A DNA stretch of 47,520 bases from a virus. The DNA is taken from positions 1 to 47,520 of IMG/VR virus record IMGVR_UViG_3300036851_000055; one strand, written 5' to 3'. The notes under the pieces are model-generated. The model worked only from the letters and a program-made list of their open reading frames with translations, had not been told where the DNA came from and ran no database searches. Of the stretch, positions 26,811-33,781 are shown piece after piece; position 1 is the stretch's first letter, and each line of letters begins with the position of its first letter. The position numbers and the translations under genes were made by a program.

Positions 26811-26830
26811 AAGAATCTTGAAGAATCTTG
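26811..26830. repeat. Tandem 10-bp repeat
   Basis: AAGAATCTTG occurs twice end to end. It may be a protein-binding site in the terminase upstream region; function unknown. Confidence 0.5.
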
Positions 26831-26973
26831 ACGCAATAGGATGCGTTTTAAGGCTGGTCTAACATGGGAATGGCACCAGACTACGTAGTAACGTAAGATA
26901 TGCGTTCCTGCGCAATCGTGGACGATTCTAGACATAGTGTGGGGAGGGATGGGAATGCACTAGACCACAGCGC

Positions 26974-27005
26974 AAAAGAATGCCCTCCCCAAAGTCAGGG
27001 AGGGC
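26974..27005 (-). terminator. Rho-independent terminator closing the replication unit
   Basis: GCCCTCCC (26982-26989) pairs with GGGAGGGC (26998-27005), 8 bp with an 8-nt loop; on the minus strand ATTCTTTT follows. It lies just after the last small gene (27016), at the edge of the long non-coding region, so it closes the leftward replication unit. Confidence 0.85.
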
Positions 27006-27015
27006 ATGGTCCGCA

Positions 27016-27243
27016 TTACCGGCTGCGGGAGCCGACTGACGCCACAACTGCGTACAGGTGATCGCCGTCCCATCCCTCAGCGACGACGATCTGGCTGCCC
27101 CTCCTGGATCCGACATCTGTCGAGCGGTGCGGCCATTGATTGGTAAACTCGCTTTTTTCTGTGACATAGCCGTCGGCTTCGGCGGCGATCGCATGCAGAC
27201 CCGGAAGTGCGGGCGTACGAATCATCTCTCTGTATAGTTTCAT
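27016..27243 (-). CDS. Small protein, unknown
   Basis: 75 residues from ATG 27243, coupled (ATGA) to the upstream membrane peptide. The C-terminal part (SQIVVAEGWDGDHLYAVVAS) looks like a small beta domain. It is the last gene before a strong terminator. Function unknown. Confidence 0.55.
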   Translation of the reverse strand: MKLYREMIRTPALPGLHAIAAEADGYVTEKSEFTNQWPHRSTDVGSRRGSQIVVAEGWDGDHLYAVVASVGSRSR

Positions 27244-27359
27244 TGCTTTTTCCTTCCCGCATTACGTCGCTTATCCCCATGAATCACGAACACGACTCCG
27301 AGTACAACGCACGCTCCCCCTAGCAAGATCCACCCAAGAATGTGTTGCCATTCTCTCAT
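27240..27359 (-). CDS. Small single-span membrane protein
   Basis: 39 residues, ATG 27359 to TGA overlapping the next ATG. One hydrophobic span (ILLGGACVVLGVVFVI) is followed by a basic tail (DKRRNAGRKKQ), implying an N-out, C-in orientation. No family; it is one of several tiny membrane peptides in this genome. Confidence 0.55.
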   Translation of the reverse strand: MREWQHILGWILLGGACVVLGVVFVIHGDKRRNAGRKKQ

Positions 27360-27363
27360 TGCC

Positions 27364-27762
27364 CTACCCTCCCTTGCGTGATTTCTCCAGCGCGTCCACG
27401 CGCTCTAGGTACTGATCGACCACATAGTGCTCAGCGGGAGACAGCGAATAACAGTGCAAGTCGCGGCACCAATCCGCCATAATCTCGTAGTGCGGGGAGC
27501 CGTGGTAGTAGGTCATTGTTTCTTCCGCCGTTCCTCGGAGCGGTATCACGTGATTATCAATCCCGCTGCTAAGCGCGTTCAAAAGCTGCTCAATCACGTA
27601 ACTAACTCCCTCCGTGGTCAACGTACACTCCAGAGGGCAACCACAACTCTCGCAATTGAGCGGGGAATCCGTCTCCTGCCCCATGTACTCTGGTTCAATG
27701 TCCGGCGCACACTCCGGGCAATAAACCGAACCGTTCTCGGTGTCGTAACATGGTTCTCGCAT
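27364..27762 (-). CDS. Zinc-ribbon protein, unknown
   Basis: 132 residues. Two CxxC knuckles (YCPEC near residue 15 and CESCGC near 38) form a likely zinc ribbon. The rest is helical with TYYHGSPHYEIMADW and a Lys-rich end. Function unknown; small zinc proteins of this type are common in phage early regions. Confidence 0.6.
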   Translation of the reverse strand: MREPCYDTENGSVYCPECAPDIEPEYMGQETDSPLNCESCGCPLECTLTTEGVSYVIEQLLNALSSGIDNHVIPLRGTAEETMTYYHGSPHYEIMADWCRDLHCYSLSPAEHYVVDQYLERVDALEKSRKGG

Positions 27763-27765
27763 GGC

Positions 27766-27978
27766 TCATTCCTCAATCAAGTTTGGGGTTTCCTCAATCT
27801 CACACTCCAGACACGAATCCTCATCCACCGTAAGCCGGACTAGCTCACTCCCTCCCGCCTTGACCGCGTGGACCAAATCGACTACCAGCAAGCCTCTCGT
27901 CGCGTTCCAGAACACGTGTAGCCGATTGCCCTGCGCTGTCGGAAACTCAACACGATGAATCTGGTCAGACATTTTCAT
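27766..27978 (-). CDS. Small acidic-tail protein, unknown
   Basis: 70 residues from ATG 27978 (or ATG 27972). A beta-type body (RLHVFWNATRGLLVVDLVHA) and a Glu-rich C-terminus with a Cys pair (SCLECEIEETPNLIEE). An upstream extension to 28041 is open and hydrophobic but overlaps another tiny ORF. Function unknown. Confidence 0.5.
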   Translation of the reverse strand: MKMSDQIHRVEFPTAQGNRLHVFWNATRGLLVVDLVHAVKAGGSELVRLTVDEDSCLECEIEETPNLIEE

Positions 27979-27983
27979 TATTA

Positions 27984-28055
27984 CTAATCCCCCCACCGAA
28001 ACAAGAGCAAGCCAAGAACAGCCGGCGAAAACATGATGCACAGTAGTAGAATCAC
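27984..28055 (-). CDS. Tiny hydrophobic peptide
   Basis: 23 residues from GTG 28055, with GGGGAGG 7 nt upstream. Nearly all hydrophobic (ILLLCIMFSPAVLGLLLF) with an Arg-Trp-Gly-Asp end. Probably a membrane peptide if translated. The good ribosome site is the main support. Confidence 0.45.
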   Translation of the reverse strand: MILLLCIMFSPAVLGLLLFRWGD

Positions 28056-28078
28056 GTCATATCCTCCCCATACCAGGC

Positions 28079-28101
28079 GAGGGCAGGAAAACCCCGCCCT
28101 C
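28079..28101 (-). terminator. Hairpin, possible weak terminator
   Basis: GAGGGC pairs with GCCCTC around AGGAAAACCCC (which can extend the stem) between two small genes. No T run follows on the minus strand, so termination would be weak or it may stabilise message ends. Confidence 0.4.
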
Positions 28102-28114
28102 CCGCAACAGGTAA

Positions 28115-28258
28115 CTAGGATTGGTGCGCCGCCACGTAGGTATACCACGCGCTCCAATGCGCCCGCGACCGTTTCAGCTCCCGTTGCAGCGCTCGCGCTG
28201 CTCTGGCTCTCCGCTCCGCACGCTCCACAAGCTTTCGCAACCGTTCAATCGTAGCCAT
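28115..28258 (-). CDS. Small basic coiled-coil protein
   Basis: 47 residues from ATG 28258, with GGAGG 8 nt upstream. Almost entirely one Arg/Ala-rich helix (RLRKLVERAERRARAARAL). Could bind nucleic acid or another coiled coil. Function unknown. Confidence 0.5.
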   Translation of the reverse strand: MATIERLRKLVERAERRARAARALQRELKRSRAHWSAWYTYVAAHQS

Positions 28259-28291
28259 TGCCGATTCCTCCCACAACAAAGGAACAAGGTT

Positions 28292-28343
28292 AACATCCAC
28301 TAGCGCCGCTCCGGCATGGTGACGGAGCGGAATGGGGGATGTT
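28292..28343 (-). terminator. Two-tier hairpin between small genes
   Basis: Inner stem CCGCTCCG/CGGAGCGG (28306-28330) inside an outer stem AACATCC/GGATGTT. It lies just after the gene ending at 28342. No T run follows, so it may be an RNA stability or regulatory structure. Confidence 0.4.
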
Positions 28344-28575
28344 ATCCACGTGCTGCCGCAACATACTCATTCGCCAGCCGCGCCAACCGATCCGCGTATT
28401 GCTTGATCGTCAATGCTTGAGAAACCGAAGCGAACGGAATTCCTCCCTCCGTCAGCGGGATGTAGTCCGATTCATAGTCCAAAGATTCCAGAGAATCGCG
28501 AATGTCACGAAGGATTTGACGGGCATCGCGCGGACCCGAAATCCCCACTCGACTTGTCACGTGCGTCGTTGTCAT
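28342..28575 (-). CDS. Small helical protein, unknown
   Basis: 77 residues from ATG 28575, with AGGAG 8 nt upstream. A helix (PRDARQILRDIRDSLESLD) and a C-terminal helix (IKQYADRLARLANEYVAAAR) suggest an all-alpha binding protein. It follows the iteron array and another small gene, so an early role is likely. Confidence 0.5.
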   Translation of the reverse strand: MTTTHVTSRVGISGPRDARQILRDIRDSLESLDYESDYIPLTEGGIPFASVSQALTIKQYADRLARLANEYVAAARG

Positions 28576-28648
28576 TGGCGTGTCTCCTGATTCAAGGTAC
28601 TCAATTCGTTTCCGCCTCATAGGTATAGTAAAGCCCTGCCCTCGCAAG

Positions 28649-28876
28649 TCAAGCCGGCTCATCGGATTTTCTCCCGGTCAATATGTATATAGATGTATCC
28701 CCAAAACGTCGGAACCAGCGCACCAGATTCCGGGGAGACTGCCCCATGAACCGCAATACAACCGGAGCCCCGTCAATCACCACTCCCGCCCTCACTTCTA
28801 CCCACACGGTAAAGCGGGGACACGATACCCAATACTCTCCCTCCAGGCCGATCTCATCTACGTGCGTCAGCATCAA
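28649..28876 (-). CDS. Small protein directly downstream of the iterons
   Basis: 75 residues, ATG 28876. Beta-rich (YWVSCPRFTVWVEVRAGVVI) with a basic end (RNLVRWFRRFGD). It begins 13 nt from the last iteron, so those repeats could act as its operator as well as an origin. No family recognised. Confidence 0.5.
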   Translation of the reverse strand: MMLTHVDEIGLEGEYWVSCPRFTVWVEVRAGVVIDGAPVVLRFMGQSPRNLVRWFRRFGDTSIYILTGRKSDEPA

Positions 28877-28888
28877 CGTGCGTCACCC

Positions 28889-28982
28889 TTACAAGCATAC
28901 CTATTACAAGCATACATGGCGCTTACAAGCATACCCATTGCAAGCATATCCATCGCTTACAAGCACATCGCTTACAAGCATA
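28889..28982. repeat. Iteron array, six 11-bp copies (candidate origin)
   Basis: Six copies of TTACAAGCATA on the plus strand start at 28889, 28904, 28923, 28938, 28957 and 28972, with one mismatch each in copies 4 (G) and 5 (C). Spacing alternates 15, 19, 15, 19, 15, so the array is three 34-bp units of paired half-sites. It is in a gene-free gap between 28877 and 28986. Such arrays bind replication initiators at plasmid and phage origins; an operator is an alternative. Confidence 0.75.
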
Positions 28983-28986
28983 CCCA

Positions 28987-29208
28987 CTAACGCAATGTGA
29001 GATCACGCACCGTAGCGGTCACGCGAAACGTCACCGCATGCTTACCAGACCGCCACTGAACCCAACCATCCTTTGCGGCTTGAATCAACGCCTTGATCGG
29101 CGGATACGCAGAGCAACCCTCGAATTGAATCACGTTGTCATTCTGGTGCTCATCTAGCCAGCAAAGTAATTCAAATGGTGTCTTGTGCGTCACATTAATT
29201 GCGCTCAT
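28987..29208 (-). CDS. Small protein upstream of iterons, unknown
   Basis: 73 residues. A helical start (PFELLCWLDEHQNDNVIQFE) and a beta end (KHAVTFRVTATVRDLTLR). The stop lies 4 nt from the sixth iteron. No family recognised, but adjacency makes it one candidate for an iteron-binding protein. Confidence 0.5.
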   Translation of the reverse strand: MSAINVTHKTPFELLCWLDEHQNDNVIQFEGCSAYPPIKALIQAAKDGWVQWRSGKHAVTFRVTATVRDLTLR

Positions 29209-29221
29209 AAGTCCCCCTACG

Positions 29222-29246
29222 TAAAAAGAAAGCCCGGCCAGCGGGC
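29222..29246 (-). terminator. Rho-independent terminator
   Basis: On the minus strand GCCCG CTGGC CGGGC is followed by TTTCTTTTTA, a compact stem-loop with a T-rich tail. It lies between the AAA+ ATPase region and the 28987-29208 gene, separating the upstream unit from the iteron region. Confidence 0.75.
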
Positions 29247-29374
29247 CATCCCCACTAACCGGGCAAGGTCTAATGATGCCAGATAAAAATGGAGCCGGCT
29301 CCGCAAGGTTGTGGGCTTACGGACACCGGCCCCAACACAGAGGTTGGACACGCCTTGACCGAGCGTGCCCCACC

Positions 29375-29467
29375 CTAGCCTAACCACTCCCACAGTGCGA
29401 TACATAGCAGGCTTCCGCCAACCATGATAGCGAGATCAACCAACAGCCCCCTCAGTCCGCGTTGCAT
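29375..29467 (-). CDS. Tiny membrane peptide
   Basis: 30 residues from ATG 29467, with AAGGAGG 6 nt upstream. A short basic head (MQRGLRGLL) is followed by a hydrophobic span (AIMVGGSLLCIALWEWLG). It overlaps the end of the AAA+ gene in another frame. The strong ribosome site favours translation. Confidence 0.5.
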   Translation of the reverse strand: MQRGLRGLLVDLAIMVGGSLLCIALWEWLG

Positions 29468-30302
29468 TGCTGGCCTCCTTGCAAGCAAATGGAGAGTTCC
29501 CCCTACGCCTCTTGCCCACGCGCTTAATCACAATGCCAAGCCGACGCTTGCGTATATAGTAATCGTCGCGGCTTCCAAAACCACGAGCCGCATAGGCTAC
29601 GACCCGATCCGGCTCGTTATCAAACTCACCCTGTAGCTTCCAGACTTCCGCAAGCCGTGGATCACACGAGCGTAGGAGCGTATCCTTCCAATCAATCCCG
29701 GCCTCAGCCAACTTCTCCAGGTGATGGAACTCACGTAGGGAGAAATCGGGAAACATCTGCACCCGATCCTCTTGTTCTAACCAGTCCAGTATTGCACGGC
29801 GCTTCGCAAACGCACGACAGCGTTGAAGGATTTCCTGTTGCGTAGGGTTGAACACCAAACTGATAGCCCTAGTCGCAAGGGCTTGCAAGTTCTCGTCCAG
29901 TTGACGGAACTTGTTGGTAAGTACCAGCACAGGAGAGCCGGTTTCAAACTGATTTGGCCGCGAGCCGAGTATCTTACTCGTGCTTTCATACGAAACTTTC
30001 CTGATGGGAGTCGAATCACAAACCGCTTTGAGTGTGGCGACGTTAACCTTGTTCACTAGCAACTGATCCACGTCATCAAACACAACCGGCTCATTGATCC
30101 AATCGTAGAGCTGAATGTAGAGGCGCAGCGGAGTCACGTGACCCTTGATGAGCAGATGCCGTTCGCCATGTAGCACCGATTCCGCAGCCATGCTCTTACC
30201 GAGTCCCCCACGTGATGTAATCACTACCAGTGGTAATCTCCCCTTGATCCAATGGAGCGCCCACTGCTCCAGTTCTCGATATGTTGTGATCTCTAGTTGC
30301 AT
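29436..30302 (-). CDS. AAA+ ATPase
   Basis: 288 residues from ATG 30302 (a longer open frame reaches 30353; AGGAG is 11 nt before 30302). P-loop SRGGLGKS at residues 30-37, Walker B VVFDDVDQLL and a sensor-like VLVLTNKF follow in order. The C-terminus is basic (RKRRLGIVIKRVGKRRRG). It resembles helicase loaders or P-loop partners of replication proteins; I cannot separate these. It lies upstream of the iteron array, so it may act in initiation. Confidence 0.65.
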   Translation of the reverse strand: MQLEITTYRELEQWALHWIKGRLPLVVITSRGGLGKSMAAESVLHGERHLLIKGHVTPLRLYIQLYDWINEPVVFDDVDQLLVNKVNVATLKAVCDSTPIRKVSYESTSKILGSRPNQFETGSPVLVLTNKFRQLDENLQALATRAISLVFNPTQQEILQRCRAFAKRRAILDWLEQEDRVQMFPDFSLREFHHLEKLAEAGIDWKDTLLRSCDPRLAEVWKLQGEFDNEPDRVVAYAARGFGSRDDYYIRKRRLGIVIKRVGKRRRGNSPFACKEASNATRTEGAVG

Positions 30303-30316
30303 GATGAGGTCCACTC

Positions 30317-30547
30317 CTAACTCGGTGGGTAAGTCACACAACGACCCCGCCACTCCTCAAACGCTTCGATCAATCTGATTAATCCCATCATACCGAACGC
30401 CCCCGCGACTTTCAAGAATGGGTTATCGTTATAGGGTTCTAGCACAACTGCAAAGTACGGCAGCACACGACCACCTGAACAGATCGCGTGTACGCATACC
30501 ACCATGCTCCCGTCAACCAGTTGCTCCTCAAACTCAAACGTGGTCAT
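30317..30547 (-). CDS. Small protein, unknown
   Basis: 76 residues. A beta start (TTFEFEEQLVDGSMVVCVHA) and a helical end (GLIRLIEAFEEWRGRCV). Its ATG overlaps a possible upstream stop (30544-30546), suggesting coupling. Function unknown. Confidence 0.5.
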   Translation of the reverse strand: MTTFEFEEQLVDGSMVVCVHAICSGGRVLPYFAVVLEPYNDNPFLKVAGAFGMMGLIRLIEAFEEWRGRCVTYPPS

Positions 30548-30687
30548 TCGGATTCCTCCATATGTGTACCACAGGGACAGATGGGCAATATGCCGTGGTA
30601 GTGGTCAATCCACTTCCTTGTAGTACGACAGTAGACGACCGAGCGGCGGCTTTTTCTTCTTCTGTCAGCATTTTGGTTTCCTCTCAA
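30544..30687 (-). CDS. Possible small zinc-type protein, uncertain
   Basis: 47 residues in the frame TTG 30687 to TGA 30544, ending WIDHYHGILPICPCGTHMEE, with a Cys-His knuckle and a stop overlapping the next ATG (ATGA). A competing frame has a better start (MLTEEEKAAARSS, ATG near 30642) but a less plausible end. Which is real, or whether a frameshift joins them, cannot be decided here. Confidence 0.35.
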   Translation of the reverse strand: MRGNQNADRRRKSRRSVVYCRTTRKWIDHYHGILPICPCGTHMEESE

Positions 30688-30737
30688 CTAGAATACTCCA
30701 CGGAGCGAGTCCATTCGCCCCCGTGGAGTCTCACCGG

Positions 30738-31034
30738 CTACCCGATAAGACGGGTCTTCACTTCTCGGATCAGCTCGTCACCACGCTCGAATCCGATCCG
30801 GGCGTAAGTGGCGACGAAGTCCCGCTCCGGCCTCCCTGGGGATGGGGCGGAACTCGCCGGATGGGTACTGCGGGACTTCGTGCGCCGCATTCCCGAACGA
30901 ATCACGTAGACGTACTTCTCGTCAAACCGGATTCCCTTCTTCCGGCCTGCCTCCACAACATCATGGGCAGGCATGTCCATACCGAAACCCCTGATGAACT
31001 CCGCTCGCGACATCGTTGCATCTGCCGTAGCCAT
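30738..31034 (-). CDS. Small regulator-like protein
   Basis: 98 residues from ATG 31034 (AGGGGG upstream). MSRAEFIRGFGMDMPAHDVV and GRKKGIRFDEKYVYVIRS resemble a small helix-turn-helix type module found in many bacterial proteins of the KTDFVR... type. It is the only gene behind a clear sigma70-like promoter with an inverted repeat (31066-31104), so autoregulation is a reasonable guess. Confidence 0.6.
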   Translation of the reverse strand: MATADATMSRAEFIRGFGMDMPAHDVVEAGRKKGIRFDEKYVYVIRSGMRRTKSRSTHPASSAPSPGRPERDFVATYARIGFERGDELIREVKTRLIG

Positions 31035-31065
31035 TGTTGGCCCCCTTTCGGAATGTGTTTCCAGC

Positions 31066-31104
31066 GACACGTACTATCCTACCGAGTGGCAGAATACGTG
31101 TCAA
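31066..31104 (-). promoter_or_regulatory. Sigma70-like promoter with overlapping operator-like inverted repeat
   Basis: On the minus strand TTGACA (31099-31104), 17 nt, TAGGAT (31076-31081): a perfect -35 and a fair -10. GACACGTA (31066-31073) and TACGTGTC (31095-31102) form an 8-bp inverted repeat covering the -35 and the start region, a layout typical of a repressor site. Confidence 0.7.
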
Positions 31105-31121
31105 CAATTTTCTGAAAGAAT

Positions 31122-31664
31122 CTAGCTGGGGAATTCCGGGTAGGAAAACACCGGAATCTCTGGAGGCGGGGGGGACGGTAGCTCAGAAGCTACTGAGTCC
31201 CAATCCAGGTTGAGAGGGGCATCGCGTAAACCGTTGGCCACAACGCACCTATCGTGAGCAATAGCAGCCGCTAATGGAGAATCAAAACACCCATGCCACG
31301 TGTGCCAGCGCTCATCAGTCCACTGCCAGAACACATCACCACATAAACGGAGCGGACGTATTCCAAAATAGCCCGGATTGGCCACGTGGCGATTTTGAGA
31401 GTTGGCCTTGGGCGAGACCCAGCGCAGATTGATGCGTGTGTTGTTCCAGCCATGACCGTCAATGTGGTCCACTACATGGGCTTCCGCCGTTGGCTCCCCC
31501 ATCAAGAAGCGATGCAGGAAGATTTGCCGGCCAAAAGGGAGACGACCACGAGCGTAATACGTCTGGCGGTGTGGCTGAATATACCACGTGATCGGCTCAA
31601 CACGCGCTAGGTCGTCGTAGTCAACTAGGACCGTCAAACCGTAGTTGAGGCGGAGCGTAGCCAA
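31122..31664 (-). CDS. HNH endonuclease, AP2/homing-type
   Basis: 180 residues, TTG start at 31664. HVVDHIDGHGWNNTRINLRW is the H-N-H core; RWVSPKANSQNRHV and the later WHTWHGCFDSPLAAAIAHD match the DNA-binding tail seen in HNH-AP2 homing proteins. It overlaps the esterase gene by 31 nt. It may be a free-standing mobile nuclease inserted in the operon. Confidence 0.75.
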   Translation of the reverse strand: MATLRLNYGLTVLVDYDDLARVEPITWYIQPHRQTYYARGRLPFGRQIFLHRFLMGEPTAEAHVVDHIDGHGWNNTRINLRWVSPKANSQNRHVANPGYFGIRPLRLCGDVFWQWTDERWHTWHGCFDSPLAAAIAHDRCVVANGLRDAPLNLDWDSVASELPSPPPPEIPVFSYPEFPS

Positions 31665-32224
31665 GGTTGAACCGCTGGCTTGTAGAGGTAGTTGAGAAGA
31701 TTATGACAGGACCAAACACGGACATTCTCGTCCGCACACGCAATCCCACCACCGGGAAAGCATGAGATTGGAAAGTATGTGATAGGATCAATCGGGGACC
31801 ACACATTCACCCAGCGCTGGACGTTAGGCGGCTTGGTCCAGCGCTGGGGTAGGCGATTCATGGGGGAGCCCAACGTTAGGAACAGCTCCACTTGTGGGAA
31901 GTGCATGGCCTGGAATGCTTCGTAAGCCAACCACGACCCCAGACTGTGCGCTACTACAGTAACCGGATTGAGACACGAACCAGACGAGAGCGCCTTGCGC
32001 ACAAAGCAACGCACAGCCCCATTAGCTACTGCAAGCACATCATCGAAAAGATCACCACAGCACCAGCGGAAGCTGAACTCACGATCCGCGACCTGCTCCC
32101 AATTGACCGCTACAAGCATGTCGCTTGGAGCAAAGTACGGACGGCACTCGTCCAGCAAAGCGTTACTCTGTCGCTTGACAGAGATGCCGTGAACAATATA
32201 AACACGCCTATTAGTGGACATCAT
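31634..32224 (-). CDS. Alpha/beta hydrolase (esterase/lipase-like)
   Basis: 196 residues. VYIVHGIS (oxyanion side), VVAHSLGSWLAYEA with nucleophile Ser94, and a late VWSCHN giving a candidate His fit the alpha/beta hydrolase order. The AHSLG box is close to GxSxG. Phage enzymes of this type may act on host lipids during lysis, but no signal peptide is seen. The start overlaps the previous gene's stop. Confidence 0.7.
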   Translation of the reverse strand: MMSTNRRVYIVHGISVKRQSNALLDECRPYFAPSDMLVAVNWEQVADREFSFRWCCGDLFDDVLAVANGAVRCFVRKALSSGSCLNPVTVVAHSLGSWLAYEAFQAMHFPQVELFLTLGSPMNRLPQRWTKPPNVQRWVNVWSPIDPITYFPISCFPGGGIACADENVRVWSCHNLLNYLYKPAVQPWLRSASTTV

Positions 32225-32594
32225 GCAATGCGTTCAGTTTGTCGTTGATGGTATCCACCAGAGCGGACGCGAGAGCACGAACTTGGTCGGATTGAATACC
32301 GTCAACAGTGTAGCCCTTCTCACGCTTCAAGCGACGGTATACAGAATCCGCACACTCCATCACGTCGTCAAAGCTCACTAGCTCGCATTCAAACTCATCT
32401 TCTTCGTCATCTTCATCGACCACAGGAAGCACTACAACCGTGCCGCCCAAAGTTACCGGAAAACCAAGTTGACCTTCCGACAGCCCTTCGATCAAGCGCA
32501 TACCATCTACAGTGAAATCCGCAATGAACCAATCAATACCGTCCGCTTTCGCCATCAAGTAGTCACCGTCAACATAGAAACTCGGCTTCGCCAT
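32211..32594 (-). CDS. Acidic protein, unknown
   Basis: 127 residues from ATG 32594, with AAAGGAG 5 nt upstream. An acidic stretch (VVDEDDEEDEFECELVSFDD) separates a beta start from helices (ADSVYRRLKREKGYTVDG). Function unknown; acidity is reminiscent of DNA-mimic proteins, but that is speculation. Confidence 0.55.
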   Translation of the reverse strand: MAKPSFYVDGDYLMAKADGIDWFIADFTVDGMRLIEGLSEGQLGFPVTLGGTVVVLPVVDEDDEEDEFECELVSFDDVMECADSVYRRLKREKGYTVDGIQSDQVRALASALVDTINDKLNALHDVH

Positions 32595-32604
32595 GCGTTC
32601 TCCT

Positions 32605-32847
32605 TTACTCGTCTCGTTGCTCACAATCTACCCAAACCGCTCCTGTACAATCCAACGACAACCCAGGAGCGTACTTTTCCTCCAAGCCACTATATAATGC
32701 AACCTTGCCATCCCTTCTGATTCTCAAAAGAGAGTAGCCCAAACCACCTGGACCATCAAACTTCAGAATCACTTCACCTGAACCGGTCTCCTCAAGGTAG
32801 AAGCGTAAATCGTCACGACTCCACGGCTTCTTCACAAGAAAAGCCAA
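32605..32847 (-). CDS. Small protein, unknown
   Basis: 80 residues, predicted beta (EVILKFDGPGGLGYSLLRIR, GKVALYSGLEEKYAPGL). No motif recognised. It lies in a run of short genes of unknown function. Confidence 0.5.
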   Translation of the reverse strand: MAFLVKKPWSRDDLRFYLEETGSGEVILKFDGPGGLGYSLLRIRRDGKVALYSGLEEKYAPGLSLDCTGAVWVDCEQRDE

Positions 32848-32858
32848 GGCATACTCCT

Positions 32859-33779
32859 TTATCCAACTGGTGTAGACGGTGCCGGGAACGAACCAGACAC
32901 GGCCTCCACTACGCGGGTTACTTCACGGGCCTCATCCACCTGAACCGTCTCCGGCTCCACAATGCCAGTTGGCCACTCGGTAACAAACGGCAGAATGTCT
33001 ACGATCTCAATACCACGGATCGGCTCCAAGTCTTCATCCGTCGGGTCGTAGCCCACCGGGTCACGGGTTTCAATACCCTCAAAGTTCATACGGTACAAGT
33101 CCGGGGCATACCGATTCACTGGAGGCGTACCCGTACCCCCAGGCAATTGCTGTTGCCAAGCCGCGTCAGGAATAACGAAGTCACGGGCTTCAGCCTGCTC
33201 ACGTGTGAAACCGAAATACTGCGTCGCCATTTGCACTAGCACGCGCTGAAGGTAGGGGGACACGACCTCAAAGAAGTTCTGCGTCACATCGAAAGCTAAG
33301 AGATTGTCGTTATGCTTCATGGCCTCCGTAAGCATCAGCAACATTAGCTCCGACCACTCACGGAACTCAGGCTGTACGCAACCATGATTGCCGAAGAAGG
33401 GCACAGGGTACACCCGGAACATCACAGGGGAGGGGCGAGAGTTCTTAGGGTCAAAGCGAGCCTTATCATCCGGCACGGCCCTATCCGATAAATGCTTGCG
33501 GCCAGAGATCACCGCTTGGTAAATTTCCCACACCGGGCGGATATTCGGAGCGCGCACAAAACGGCGGTCTGGGAACAGCCACAAGGCGCGGAACAACTGC
33601 AAGCCTACGAAGTCCACGAACTTGTAGATCGCGATATTGTTGGAGTACATGTTACGCTTACGGACACGTGGTACGGCAGCCCCAAACCAATTCCACTTGC
33701 CGTTCTTATACCACATGGGGGATTCAGACGAGAAAACCGGATTCGTAGTTACTGTTGTGGACATATCAGGGCATTCCAT
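32859..33779 (-). CDS. Hypothetical protein
   Basis: 306 residues (ATG 33779; an internal ATG at 33764 is possible). Aromatic, Arg-rich sequence (NMYSNNIAIYKFVDFVGLQL, RALWLFPDRRFVRAPN), a helical middle (SELMLLMLTEAMKHNDNLLA), then a Pro/Glu-rich tail. No motif recognised. It follows the lysis-like coiled-coil gene. Confidence 0.5.
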   Translation of the reverse strand: MECPDMSTTVTTNPVFSSESPMWYKNGKWNWFGAAVPRVRKRNMYSNNIAIYKFVDFVGLQLFRALWLFPDRRFVRAPNIRPVWEIYQAVISGRKHLSDRAVPDDKARFDPKNSRPSPVMFRVYPVPFFGNHGCVQPEFREWSELMLLMLTEAMKHNDNLLAFDVTQNFFEVVSPYLQRVLVQMATQYFGFTREQAEARDFVIPDAAWQQQLPGGTGTPPVNRYAPDLYRMNFEGIETRDPVGYDPTDEDLEPIRGIEIVDILPFVTEWPTGIVEPETVQVDEAREVTRVVEAVSGSFPAPSTPVG

Positions 33780-33781
33780 CC

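Larger units (their letters stand above)
26356..26981. other. Non-coding region upstream of terminase (leader, promoter-like element, repeats)
   Basis: About 625 bp without a supported gene. From right to left it holds a palindrome AATCGT/ACGATT (26914-26927), two copies of CAATAGGATGCG (near 26709 and 26840), a tandem AAGAATCTTG repeat (26811-26830), a perfect 10-bp inverted repeat (26649-26681), the conserved 28-bp element (26532-26559) and a leader with several hairpins: GTCCCA/TGGGAC, AGCGGA/TCCGCT and TCTGGTG/CACCAGA. A packaging (cos/pac) site is likely here because it lies directly upstream of the small terminase, but none was identified. Confidence 0.6.

Noticed and set aside
28580-28990. 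Rightward frame over the iterons (AYKH-type repeats)
   Set aside because: The apparent peptide repeat only reflects the DNA iterons; flanking sequence has no coding character.
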